DNA of 64,000 bases from NCBI RefSeq assembly GCF_002933815.1, contig NZ_BEYR01000006.1, positions 248,001 through 312,000 of the forward strand, written 5' to 3'. How positions within the stretch are numbered: the stretch's first letter is position 1; the number at the start of each line of letters is the position of its first letter. The translations under genes were made by a program, and so were the position numbers. Of this stretch, positions 8,650-16,776 are shown piece after piece. The notes below the pieces were generated by a model that was not told where the DNA came from, made no database searches, and saw only the letters and a program-made list of their open reading frames with translations. The DNA is from Sphingobacterium sp. HMA12 (GTDB taxonomy: Bacteria > Bacteroidota > Bacteroidia > Sphingobacteriales > Sphingobacteriaceae).

Positions 8650-9485
8650 AAAAATTTCAGACAGCAACTGCCCCATCCATCAATGTAGGTGGCAAACTAA
8701 TGACATTTGAGAAACCTATTGTGATGGGTATACTCAATGTTACCCCCGACTCCTTCTATGACGGCGGGGATAATACCACTGTGGAGAAAGCCCTGGAAAA
8801 AGCACAAAATCTGATACAGGCCGGCGCTCAAATACTCGATATAGGAGCCTATTCTTCACGTCCGGGTGCTCCATTAATCTCTTCTCAGGAAGAAATGGAC
8901 AGAGCACTTCCACCTATCCTGGCAATCAGAGAAGCCTTTCCAGAAGCCATCTTATCCATAGACACTTTTCGAGCAGATGTCGCTGCCGAAGCTATTGACG
9001 CTGGTGTACATATCATCAATGATGTCTCGGGAGGTACGCTTGATGAGGAAATGTTTGCCACAGTAGCCAAATACCAAGTACCCTATATCCTCATGCACAT
9101 GCGTGGTACTCCCGAAAATATGCAGAAGCAAACAGAGTATACCGATATTGTGACCGATGTTGCTACCTTTCTAGGTGAAAGCGTAGCGCAGTTAAGGGAT
9201 TTGGGGGTAAAAGACATTATCCTAGATCCGGGGTTCGGCTTTGCAAAAACGATCGACCAAAATTATGAGTTATTATATCGCGTTAATGAGCTCCACTATT
9301 TTGGTCTTCCAATTTTAGGTGGAATATCACGTAAATCCATGATTTATAAAAAATTGGGTATTGCAGCACAGGAAGCTCTGAATGGTACAACAGCATTGAA
9401 TACATTACTCTTAGAAAGAGGAGTACAACTATTGCGTGTTCACGATGTCGCAGAGGCAAAACAGCTGATTGATCTCTTCTTTTAG
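8646..9485 (+). CDS. folP: Dihydropteroate synthase
   Basis: A 279-residue TIM-barrel enzyme that joins 6-hydroxymethyl-dihydropterin pyrophosphate to p-aminobenzoate, the target of sulfonamides. Visible signatures are VMGILNVTPDSFYDGGD (loop 1), QILDIGAYSSRPGAP (loop 2), LSIDTFRADVA, HIINDVSGG, YILMHMRGTPENMQ, DIILDPGFGFAKT, LGGISRKSMIYKKLG and the C-terminal VHDVAEA. All the usual substrate-binding elements are present, with SSRPGA in place of the enterobacterial STRPGA. The start overlaps the upstream DUF4920 stop. The gene converges with the di-heme peroxidase gene. Confidence 0.96.
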   Translation: MKKFQTATAPSINVGGKLMTFEKPIVMGILNVTPDSFYDGGDNTTVEKALEKAQNLIQAGAQILDIGAYSSRPGAPLISSQEEMDRALPPILAIREAFPEAILSIDTFRADVAAEAIDAGVHIINDVSGGTLDEEMFATVAKYQVPYILMHMRGTPENMQKQTEYTDIVTDVATFLGESVAQLRDLGVKDIILDPGFGFAKTIDQNYELLYRVNELHYFGLPILGGISRKSMIYKKLGIAAQEALNGTTALNTLLLERGVQLLRVHDVAEAKQLIDLFF

Positions 9486-9533
9486 AGCAGTGTGCACACG
9501 ATTTGTATAGACATCGTTCCGGGTATGTAGTAT

Positions 9534-10556
9534 TTACTTCCCAAGAAATGTTGGATCACTTAATGTTTCTATAAAAGCGATAATATCCTGCTTTTCCTGT
9601 TCTGATAATGGAATTCGATTACCGTTTTCTTTAAGAATAGGATCTAGATTTTCCGCTTCTAACACGCCTTTATCAAAATAATCCAAAACAGATCTTAAGG
9701 TTGGAAATTGACCAAAACTTCCGTAAGGCGCTGTGTAAGCCGCATTTCTTAAAGAGGGAACACGAAAAGCCATCTGATCTGCATGTCGTCCAGTAACCCG
9801 ACCTCGTCCTGCTTCTTCAGGATTAGGATTCAATGGAAAGCCTACATTTCTAAAGCTCTGATCAGTAAAAAGCTCCGTACCATGACAACTTGCACATTTA
9901 CTCTTGAAAGTTGTATACCCTCTCTCCTCTTCCGCTGTAAGTCGCTCGCCTTCATTTCTTATTACACGATCATATTTGCTATTAGCAGAGATCAATGTAT
10001 ACTCGTATTGTGCAATACTGCGATAAATTCGATCAGCCGTTATGCTTGCATCGCCAAATGCTTTTTGAAATAATTTTTTATAATCGGCATCAACACCAAT
10101 TTTACCGATCACTTCCAAGATAGAAGAGTTCATTTCTTCATGTGTTATAATCGGAACGAGAGGTTGTTTTTCCAATTGCAGGATATTTCCATCCCAATTA
10201 TAAAACTTCATAAATGCCATGTTTTGAACAGCGGGCGTATTACGAAGTCCCACCCGTTCATAAATTCCAACTGCCTGCTGTTTTCCATCTGAAAAAGCTA
10301 GACTGGGATTGTGACAACTCGCACAGGAAATCGTATTATTTCCGCTGAACCTCTTTTCATGAAATAATTTCTCCCCTAATTCCACGCCATATTTTGTAGG
10401 TCTATTCTCAGCAACAGAACCATTTAATGCGGGGAATCCGGCCGGTATCTGCAGAGAAATTTCAGGATTGTCCTCTTCAACGGATTCATGCATATCGCCT
10501 TTACTGCATGACAATGCAATCAACAATACACTTAAAATACAGATTACTGTTTTCAT
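9534..10556 (-). CDS. Di-heme cytochrome c peroxidase (MauG/MbnH-like), lipoprotein
   Basis: A 340-residue protein with two c-type heme sites, C78-A-S-C-H82 and C221-A-S-C-H225, in the arrangement of the CcpA/MauG superfamily. A lipobox ends at Cys17 (LLIALSC), so it acts in the periplasm or at the outer membrane. I start at 10556 because the longer in-frame start would place 20 charged residues before the signal. RVGLRNTPAVQNMAFMKFYNWDGN and FRVPSLRNAAYTAPYG are family hallmarks. It follows an MbnP gene. In methanotrophs MbnH, a di-heme relative, oxidises a Trp of MbnP to kynurenine to build a copper site. By context this enzyme is a candidate for that role; ordinary H2O2 reduction is the alternative. 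Confidence 0.88.
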   Translation of the reverse strand: MKTVICILSVLLIALSCSKGDMHESVEEDNPEISLQIPAGFPALNGSVAENRPTKYGVELGEKLFHEKRFSGNNTISCASCHNPSLAFSDGKQQAVGIYERVGLRNTPAVQNMAFMKFYNWDGNILQLEKQPLVPIITHEEMNSSILEVIGKIGVDADYKKLFQKAFGDASITADRIYRSIAQYEYTLISANSKYDRVIRNEGERLTAEEERGYTTFKSKCASCHGTELFTDQSFRNVGFPLNPNPEEAGRGRVTGRHADQMAFRVPSLRNAAYTAPYGSFGQFPTLRSVLDYFDKGVLEAENLDPILKENGNRIPLSEQEKQDIIAFIETLSDPTFLGK

Positions 10557-10643
10557 GAGGGTAAATGATTTTGAAAAAAGAATGGAGCCATTATGTCTAT
10601 TTTTTTTAACGAACAAGGCCCAAGCAGATTTTTATAGCAAGAC

Positions 10644-10705
10644 AAGGCCATCATCTGAATAGGGTAGCTTTCTAAAATTTAAATTTCCCTACTCTTGATG
10701 GCCTT
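10644..10705. terminator. Intercistronic hairpin between the MbnP and peroxidase genes
   Basis: Arms 10644-10653 and 10696-10705 (AAGGCCATCA and TGATGGCCTT) pair perfectly, with an inner TAGGG/CCCTA stem at 10660-10664 and 10687-10691. It begins 20 bases after the MbnP stop. It could terminate most transcripts from the copper operon and so lower peroxidase expression relative to MbnP. Confidence 0.55.
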
Positions 10706-10725
10706 ATCGTTAATTTATTTTTTCG

Positions 10726-11589
10726 TTAGTTATTTTCAACACTTTCGACCGAAAACATGCCGCTTTTATCGTCTTTACCATTACCACCAATATTATTTAC
10801 AAATATTTCCATGGCTTCCATGCTGCTATGCTGACTCGGCGTCGTTGCATTTTTCGCTGTTAGGGCAACTTTTTCCTTGCCACTTAAGAGTTTATCAAGG
10901 TTTGCTTTGATCGTGATCTTTGGGGCATTGTTCCCAACCAGAGCGGTAGTCGTGAGATCCAGTGTAATATCGCGATAAGCATCCACCCCCTGTGTATATG
11001 TTTCAGGCTGACCGCTCGTTCCATTCAAGGTACTTCCCGTATGGATCTTAAATGCATTATTTTCGGCGCCATAGAATCCTTCGATCTTCGTAAAGCGGTA
11101 TCCAGTAGCCCATTGCCACATCATATCCGTATCGTTTGCACCCGCTGCTGCATAAAACGCTGGAAACTTTACCTGATCCACCGTATTGATTTCTTGCTTT
11201 ACCCCTAATCCAAACTTGAGCTGACGATATTCGCCAACGGGTATATTTGTTAAAACGTAGTCCAGACTTGCTGGTTTGGCCTGATTCACCACAGTAGCCC
11301 CTTTATCCAGGTCATTTACATTGTAAGGAATCTCGGTTCCATCAGCTTTGACAAGCCGAATATTACTGACAACATACTTGAGTTCGGAGAGGTGGTGTAC
11401 CTGGCCCATTTCTGATGTGTTAACTGTTGCATCATTGGATACTCCACCAAGGACAATGGTGTTATTTTTGAATGTGTTGTTAAAATGTAAGCTGATATTA
11501 TTTGCAACAGAGTTATTGTCATTTTTGCTACAAGAAATCATTGTTAATGAAACAGCAGATAAAATTAGATAGTTCGTTAATTTTTTCAT
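10726..11589 (-). CDS. MbnP-family copper-binding lipoprotein
   Basis: A 287-residue MbnP-like protein. The lipobox ends at Cys20 (LTMISC). The start of the fold (NISLHFNNTF, GQVHHLSELKYVVSNIRLV) and the central motif M157-W158-Q-W160-A-T-G163-Y164 are those of the MbnP domain. In characterised MbnP and related proteins a conserved Trp becomes kynurenine and binds Cu(I) with high affinity; a di-heme MbnH-type enzyme makes the change. Here a di-heme peroxidase gene lies next, and an OprC-like receptor gene lies upstream by 31 bases. It is probably a periplasmic-face copper carrier that receives copper from the receptor. The family is recognised from motifs; copper binding is inferred. Confidence 0.85.
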   Translation of the reverse strand: MKKLTNYLILSAVSLTMISCSKNDNNSVANNISLHFNNTFKNNTIVLGGVSNDATVNTSEMGQVHHLSELKYVVSNIRLVKADGTEIPYNVNDLDKGATVVNQAKPASLDYVLTNIPVGEYRQLKFGLGVKQEINTVDQVKFPAFYAAAGANDTDMMWQWATGYRFTKIEGFYGAENNAFKIHTGSTLNGTSGQPETYTQGVDAYRDITLDLTTTALVGNNAPKITIKANLDKLLSGKEKVALTAKNATTPSQHSSMEAMEIFVNNIGGNGKDDKSGMFSVESVENN

Positions 11590-11620
11590 TATGTGTGTTA
11601 TTTAAATGTGATTGATTTTT

Positions 11621-13609
11621 TTAAAAATTGACTTTTAAGGATGTAAAAATATTCCGTCCCATCCGGGGGATATTTCCCCAATCCGCATAGGTACTATAAT
11701 ATTCATTCAACAGGTTCTCGGCACCAAACTGAAAGACAGACTTGAACTTACCAAGACTGAAACTGTAATCGGCCGACAGGCTCCATATTTTGTAAGCGCC
11801 CGTTAGATCTTCGCCGTACATGGGACTGTAGTTGATCTGTGCAAAATCTCCGTGTAAGGAGGTCCGCAAGCCGAGTCTTTTATACCCATAATGCAGTGAA
11901 GTCTGATAACTCAACGGACGTATAAAAGGTAGATTCCCGCCTTCATCATCCTTTCCTCTTGCATAGGTAAGCACGGCTTTCCAATGCAGGTTATCCAGGA
12001 TTTTATAATCTACATTAACAGCTGTATTAAACAGCGTAGCCTTATTTAAAGAAGTATAACCCTTTACACCGACGGATTGATAATTCATAGGACTTCCTAA
12101 ACTCAGAATCCGTCCAATGATATAATTGTTGATGTAGAAATAGTTGACTTTTGCAGCAATACTTAGCTTCTCGGTCTTGAATCCAACGCTGGCGTTGCCC
12201 TCATAAGAAATCTCATTCTTTAGATCGGGGTTTCCGATATAATCGTAACGGTCGAAGCTATTATAAATATAATAGCCATAGGCTTCGGACACGGAAGGCG
12301 CGCGATGGCCAAAACCTGTTCCTACCGAAATATCAAACTGATTTAAGTTCAACTCGTAGCTGGCGTGTAGGCCCGGAAGCCATCTATTCTTTTTTTGTGG
12401 CGTTCCTGGATGGAAAATCCAGTTAAATTCCACGTATTTGGAATAGTTATAGTTCCAGCCTAACGAACCACCGAGATTCACTTTGCTTCTTTCTGAAATT
12501 TCCCAGGAATTATTCATTGCAACACTTGCAAAACGGGTTGTTACCCAAGGCCAGCTATAAGCAAACATGGTCTGTTTGGAACGATCCTGAGGGTACATCC
12601 GCATTTCCGCTATCGAAAGATTATCGTAGGCATTGAACTGTACCTCTGAAGAATATCGATCTTTCTTTAAATTTATTTTTGATACCAATCCGTACGTCGT
12701 ACTCCATCCGGGCATATCCATGTGTACCAAATTCTCCGGCCGTGTCGTATCATCCATGTAGTGCTCCACAGCATTGAAATAAACTTTGGTATCCCAGACC
12801 TTTACCAGACCTTGCTCAAACAATTGTTTATAGGATGCGGATGTAATAATCGCCCGTGATAGCCAAAGGTCCATGGGCAAAGCTGGGAAACCCACATCTT
12901 TTGCACGGTCAAATATCGCATCTACCCGGATGGCAGAAAGTGGGCTTGTCTTATAGGCTAGACCCAATGATGCATTCAGTTTATTAAATTGTGAGTGCAG
13001 CACTTCCTTGTCATTTCCGTCATAATAATTACCGGCTTTCCGAAAGGCAATGCTGCCATCAGCCACGAAGTTATCTGTTGAATAGAACAGATTTCCAAGG
13101 TTAAATGCTTGCTTATTGTTAAACTCGAACCCTGTCTGATACGCACCGCCTACTTTTTGCTCCAGACCAAAGGGGGTACTTCTCCTTTTTAGATCTATAC
13201 TTCCAGCCACTGTTGCCCCATGCATACTCCCCTCCTGACCTGACTTGATATCAATGGAAGACAGGTTATTGCTCTCCACATAGGAAGTAATGGGATCCAT
13301 CTTATCCGTACAGGCGCCAAAAATATGCATACCATCAATTGTGATTGTGGAACGCTCAGTACTCATGTTATTCAGTAAGGGTTCCCATGCATAGGCCCCA
13401 CGTTTGATAAAGCTGATACTCTCTGATGAAGCCAAAAACTCATCGACAGAGACAGCCATTTTCATATCGCTTTCGATCTTTCGCTTGATTATAGCCTCAA
13501 CCTTGACTTCTCCCAATCGTCTCGTTGTATCTCTTTTTACCGGGATAATTTGTCCATTAACATCCAATCCAAGAGAAAGAATAAAAAGAATTAGACTTAA
13601 TTTCTTCAT
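11621..13609 (-). CDS. OprC/NosA-like TonB-dependent copper receptor
   Basis: A 662-residue TonB-dependent receptor of classical size, not SusC type. The signal peptide ends near residue 19 (DVNGQ). The plug includes ITIDGMHIFGACTDKMDPITSYVE. C100-x3-M104 matches the CxxxM half of the OprC copper site, and H283-Y-M285 in VEHYMDDTTR matches the HxM half. In Pseudomonas OprC these four residues bind copper and are needed for uptake. The barrel ends with NIFTSLKVNF. The gene starts five bases after the YtkA-like gene and is followed by MbnP, supporting a copper-uptake operon. Copper specificity rests on the two motifs plus neighbours. Confidence 0.87.
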   Translation of the reverse strand: MKKLSLILFILSLGLDVNGQIIPVKRDTTRRLGEVKVEAIIKRKIESDMKMAVSVDEFLASSESISFIKRGAYAWEPLLNNMSTERSTITIDGMHIFGACTDKMDPITSYVESNNLSSIDIKSGQEGSMHGATVAGSIDLKRRSTPFGLEQKVGGAYQTGFEFNNKQAFNLGNLFYSTDNFVADGSIAFRKAGNYYDGNDKEVLHSQFNKLNASLGLAYKTSPLSAIRVDAIFDRAKDVGFPALPMDLWLSRAIITSASYKQLFEQGLVKVWDTKVYFNAVEHYMDDTTRPENLVHMDMPGWSTTYGLVSKINLKKDRYSSEVQFNAYDNLSIAEMRMYPQDRSKQTMFAYSWPWVTTRFASVAMNNSWEISERSKVNLGGSLGWNYNYSKYVEFNWIFHPGTPQKKNRWLPGLHASYELNLNQFDISVGTGFGHRAPSVSEAYGYYIYNSFDRYDYIGNPDLKNEISYEGNASVGFKTEKLSIAAKVNYFYINNYIIGRILSLGSPMNYQSVGVKGYTSLNKATLFNTAVNVDYKILDNLHWKAVLTYARGKDDEGGNLPFIRPLSYQTSLHYGYKRLGLRTSLHGDFAQINYSPMYGEDLTGAYKIWSLSADYSFSLGKFKSVFQFGAENLLNEYYSTYADWGNIPRMGRNIFTSLKVNF

Positions 13610-13614
13610 GACTC

Positions 13615-14559
13615 TTAGAATAAAATATCGAGATGTAGCTCGCTCTTACGTCCTTCCACTCCCGGTGTAAAATCCTTTGGCACCTCGGTACCGCGGATCA
13701 CTTTTCCAGCTGGATCCAATAGGATAAAATTTAATGTCCAATTTCCTGTCATGGTATAATTTACCACACCATGGTATAAACCATCCTTGTCCTGTAACAA
13801 ATCTTTGTTGTTAGGAGATGAGTGATTGCCCATGGAAGGTTCAGGCATGCGCGGGTCTAACTTCAACGTATAACGCTCAACCTGCGAATAGGAAAATTGC
13901 AGTTGATTAGTGATCTCCTTCGCCGAAGAATCAAGCAACTTGTTCAATTTATAGATACCAGCGACCAATTTATTTTCGGCGACATTTGGCTTCTGCGGAG
14001 CAATCAATGCGATGACATACTGCTCATCATCCCCCCCTGTAAACATCGTCATATTCAAATTTTTATTCGGCTGTTGTCTAACCGACACCTCTTTTATCAA
14101 GGAGAAGGATTGATTACCGACGGTAAAATTGATATAGAGTGCCCAACTACCCGCGGCATCGCTTTCGGTAGTGAAAACCGTATAACCTGAAAAATACTTA
14201 TCCGCCGATTTATAATCGAAATTATACCGATTTGGACATGAACTCTTCTCTCCCATGACAGTGGTCCTAATAGGCAGAAATGTAAGATCCGACACTTCCA
14301 CGGGAGTATTTGTTTGTGTATTCTTAATTCTTACGCGGATATCATTATAACCACGATATAATACACCATTTAAAGCTTCTATACTGACCGTATAATTAGC
14401 GGTTACAGCATTTGAGACTTCCTTAAATTCAGTATTCTCTTCAATTACATCTCCCCTTTCGGCTTCATAATTTGTTTTTCCTTTTGTACATGATCCGAGA
14501 AACACACACGCAAGAGCAGCATAAAAAACTATTGTTTTTACCAATATACTTACCTTCAT
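13615..14559 (-). CDS. Lipoprotein with two YtkA/FixH-like domains
   Basis: A 314-residue lipoprotein; the lipobox ends at Cys24 (FLGSC). Two immunoglobulin-like repeats can be seen. The first (about 55-160) has LTFLPIRTTVMGEKSSCPN and YFSGYTVFTT followed by GSWALYINF. The second (about 180-314) has RMPEPSMGNHSSPN and GLYHGVVNYTMTGNWTLNFIL. This is the YtkA/FixH layout: a Met/His cluster (M238, M243, H246), then a G-Y and W strand. Such domains occur in copper-trafficking proteins. It is the first gene of a compact operon with an OprC-like receptor, MbnP and a di-heme peroxidase, so a periplasmic metal-handling role is likely but unproven. Confidence 0.75.
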   Translation of the reverse strand: MKVSILVKTIVFYAALACVFLGSCTKGKTNYEAERGDVIEENTEFKEVSNAVTANYTVSIEALNGVLYRGYNDIRVRIKNTQTNTPVEVSDLTFLPIRTTVMGEKSSCPNRYNFDYKSADKYFSGYTVFTTESDAAGSWALYINFTVGNQSFSLIKEVSVRQQPNKNLNMTMFTGGDDEQYVIALIAPQKPNVAENKLVAGIYKLNKLLDSSAKEITNQLQFSYSQVERYTLKLDPRMPEPSMGNHSSPNNKDLLQDKDGLYHGVVNYTMTGNWTLNFILLDPAGKVIRGTEVPKDFTPGVEGRKSELHLDILF

Positions 14560-14942
14560 AAAAATACCATGTTAGCTTAGTTAACAGGTAATCCGTTGTA
14601 GTACAGGCTCAAGAATGGTTAGAAGAGAATAACATATAGACAGTGGACCGCGCCTATCAGAAAGGTAGCCGCAATACATATCCTATCCTAGAAATTTTTC
14701 TAAATTACCCGGAACCCGTCATCCAAAAACAGACAACCTGTTCAAATAAAGTTTTCATCTGTTTAATTTTGTTATTCATTAGTCCATTTTCCTTTTAAGG
14801 CATTCACGCTGCCTTAGGTGGTATCAGGTGTGATGGAACCATCAGAATACACTATTGCTTAAACACGATGAAGTGAACATGAGGAATTATTTGTCGCTAT
14901 AAGCGATCAGCAAAAAACTCATGATGATTTCTAAAAATGGAT
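14560..14942. other. 383-bp intergenic region upstream of the copper operon
   Basis: No reading frame with coding character on either strand. It must hold the promoter of the YtkA-like gene and the 3' end of the small CxGxC gene transcript. I found no convincing promoter match, palindrome or RNA gene. Confidence 0.5.
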
Positions 14943-15323
14943 TTAAACTAATGGGGGGTGGAAAATGGTAAAAATAGGTCTGTAAGAATAATTTTCGTTG
15001 TATTCAGGGAACGAGCGTTCCGCTAAATCTTCTTGAAATAAAGAAGAGACCTTAAAGTCAAAATTTTGAGAATTATTGATAAAAACGACGTCGATAATAC
15101 GTGATTCAAGGTTCTTTTGCTCCTTTTCTTCGTGTTCACGCATTTTCTTCATTAGGATACATTGTCCTCTACACGAAAGGGCATTTTCATTGAAACGGTT
15201 GATACATTCGTAGCGTGCAATGTAATCTCGATTCAGCTCAAAAATGGACCACAGCCATACTGTTGAGAAGCTCTGGAGGAGCATCAAAGGCAATAAAATC
15301 CATATGAACTGTCTAGCTTTCAT
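14943..15323 (-). CDS. Small membrane-anchored protein with C-x10-CxGxC motif
   Basis: A 126-residue protein with one N-terminal hydrophobic segment (about 5-27), then R-D-Y-I-A-R-Y-E-C40 and SCRGQCILMKKMREHEEKEQ (Cys51, Cys55). The pattern of a lone Cys followed by CxGxC-x-L-x-K-K is shared by many small Bacteroidetes proteins that I remember from metal and heme transport loci. The three Cys residues probably face the periplasm and could bind copper. The tail ends FTIFHPPLV. It lies 383 bases upstream of the copper operon on the same strand and may be a separately transcribed member. No function is established; this is a hypothetical protein with suggestive context. Confidence 0.7.
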   Translation of the reverse strand: MKARQFIWILLPLMLLQSFSTVWLWSIFELNRDYIARYECINRFNENALSCRGQCILMKKMREHEEKEQKNLESRIIDVVFINNSQNFDFKVSSLFQEDLAERSFPEYNENYSYRPIFTIFHPPLV

Positions 15324-15385
15324 CTTGTGAGTTCGGCAAATATATAAATGAATCCTTGATTAAACAAATTCAATAGGAACAATAT

Positions 15386-15415
15386 AGTCCCCAGGTAAGG
15401 TTTTACCTGGGGACT
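15386..15415. terminator. Strong hairpin after the GH30 operon
   Basis: A perfect 13-bp stem, arms 15386-15398 and 15403-15415 (AGTCCCCAGGTAA), with loop GGTT. It lies 18 bases past the SusE/F-like gene stop on the minus strand, before the CxGxC gene. The T-run is weak, but position and stability fit a terminator. Confidence 0.7.
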
Positions 15416-15433
15416 GAAAAATCAAAAAACAGC

Positions 15434-16765
15434 TTATTTTGGTACAACTGTAAGCACGGCTTTTTTATTACCGGCTGTTAGATCTAAGGTAAATGTATAC
15501 GTTTTGCTAGCTTCCAACATTTTACCGGTTTTGATACCCAAATTTCCGGAATCACGCCCATTTTTACCATCACCAATAAAAATCAGATCACTCGACGTTG
15601 TCACGTCCGTACCACCAAATTCTCCGCCCCAGCCCTTCTGATGGAAAAACTTAAAGTTGATATTATCGGTATTGATAGACTCGCCTGCTCTCAATGTAAT
15701 TTGGTACTTTTTATTACCCAATGGGGCTAAACAGAGTGCTTTATCTGTATTCCAACCTACCTGATTACTGGATACTTTTGGTTTTCCAACGCCTTCTCCA
15801 ATAATCCATACAGCTCCAGTACCATCTTCCTGCAATTTAGCAAGGTCATTCCCGGCCATGGCCTCAACGACAAAGTACTTGAGTGCGAAGTCAGCAGTAA
15901 TCCGATATTTCCCTGTTGCTCCTTTAAACGATATGCCCCCATCTGCGGATTGCGTAAAAAAGTCAGGATCAATCCACCAATTTTGTAGATCCGCAATACC
16001 TTCAAAAGTCGCTGTTTCCCCTTGATTTAACACCATCTCAACTTTAGAATGCTTATCATCAAGACTGCTGAACAACGATCCATTAAGCAATACGAAAATA
16101 AATGGCGAGGCTTGATACGTCAATGTATTAAATTGTATAGGATATACGCCAGACGTTGAATTTGAAAACGGGATCTCAGCTTTAGAACCAAAATCAACAG
16201 CATTATTAACCCATCCAAAACTCATGGCATTACCTTGTTCGCCAACCTTTGGTGCTTGAATATAGCCCTTTACATCTGCCGAAAAATTCTCGTTTGCTGC
16301 ATATTGGTTTCGTCCAGTCTTCTCCATGCGATAGGACTTTGATTCGGTAACCAAAGTGAGGTAAGGAAAGTCCGGGCGACTTAAGTTTATATCAAAGGAT
16401 TGTTCGGTTTTCTTCTGACTAATATTCTGCAAAACAAACTTAATGGTCGCTTTCCCATCCGGAATGTCTTTCAAAAAAGGAACGTAAATTTTTCCGCTGT
16501 AGTCGCCGTTCTCTTTTGTACGAATCGTCGTTTCAGTAACCTTGTCATCTGTAAAATACAACTGCGCTTTCAGCGTAGACAAAGCAACTTCGCTATCCGA
16601 TACATGGATATTAAAGACTAGGCTATCGCCAAAATGGGCTACAGAAACGTCGGATTTCAATTCAATTTTGGGATCCCCAATTTGATAGGCATATTTTTCA
16701 TCCTTTTTACAGGAACTTACCACAGCTATTACTCCCAATAGTACATTGATGAGATATCTTTTCAT
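15434..16765 (-). CDS. SusE/SusF-like surface glycan-binding lipoprotein (GH30 locus)
   Basis: A 443-residue lipoprotein. I use the start at 16765 (MKRYLINVLLGVIAVVSSC), 11 bases after the GH30 stop; an earlier ATG would overlap GH30. Cys19 is followed by KKDE, a surface-export-type signal. N-terminal Ig-like strands (about 30-130, PKIELKSDVSVAHFGDSLVF) precede SusE/F-type C-terminal modules with VWIIGEGVGKPKV and NFKFFHQKGWGGEFGG. No enzyme motif is seen. Gene order susC-susD-GH30-this gene places it as the extra surface glycan-binding protein of the locus. It probably holds the polysaccharide for the GH30 enzyme. Expected ligand: beta-1,6-glucan (inference). Confidence 0.8.
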   Translation of the reverse strand: MKRYLINVLLGVIAVVSSCKKDEKYAYQIGDPKIELKSDVSVAHFGDSLVFNIHVSDSEVALSTLKAQLYFTDDKVTETTIRTKENGDYSGKIYVPFLKDIPDGKATIKFVLQNISQKKTEQSFDINLSRPDFPYLTLVTESKSYRMEKTGRNQYAANENFSADVKGYIQAPKVGEQGNAMSFGWVNNAVDFGSKAEIPFSNSTSGVYPIQFNTLTYQASPFIFVLLNGSLFSSLDDKHSKVEMVLNQGETATFEGIADLQNWWIDPDFFTQSADGGISFKGATGKYRITADFALKYFVVEAMAGNDLAKLQEDGTGAVWIIGEGVGKPKVSSNQVGWNTDKALCLAPLGNKKYQITLRAGESINTDNINFKFFHQKGWGGEFGGTDVTTSSDLIFIGDGKNGRDSGNLGIKTGKMLEASKTYTFTLDLTAGNKKAVLTVVPK

Positions 16766-16776
16766 AATCCCAGTAT

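Noticed and set aside
14560..14942. Possible small RNA or short gene in the gap before the copper operon
   Set aside because: All frames are interrupted and I found no stable conserved-looking hairpin or promoter.
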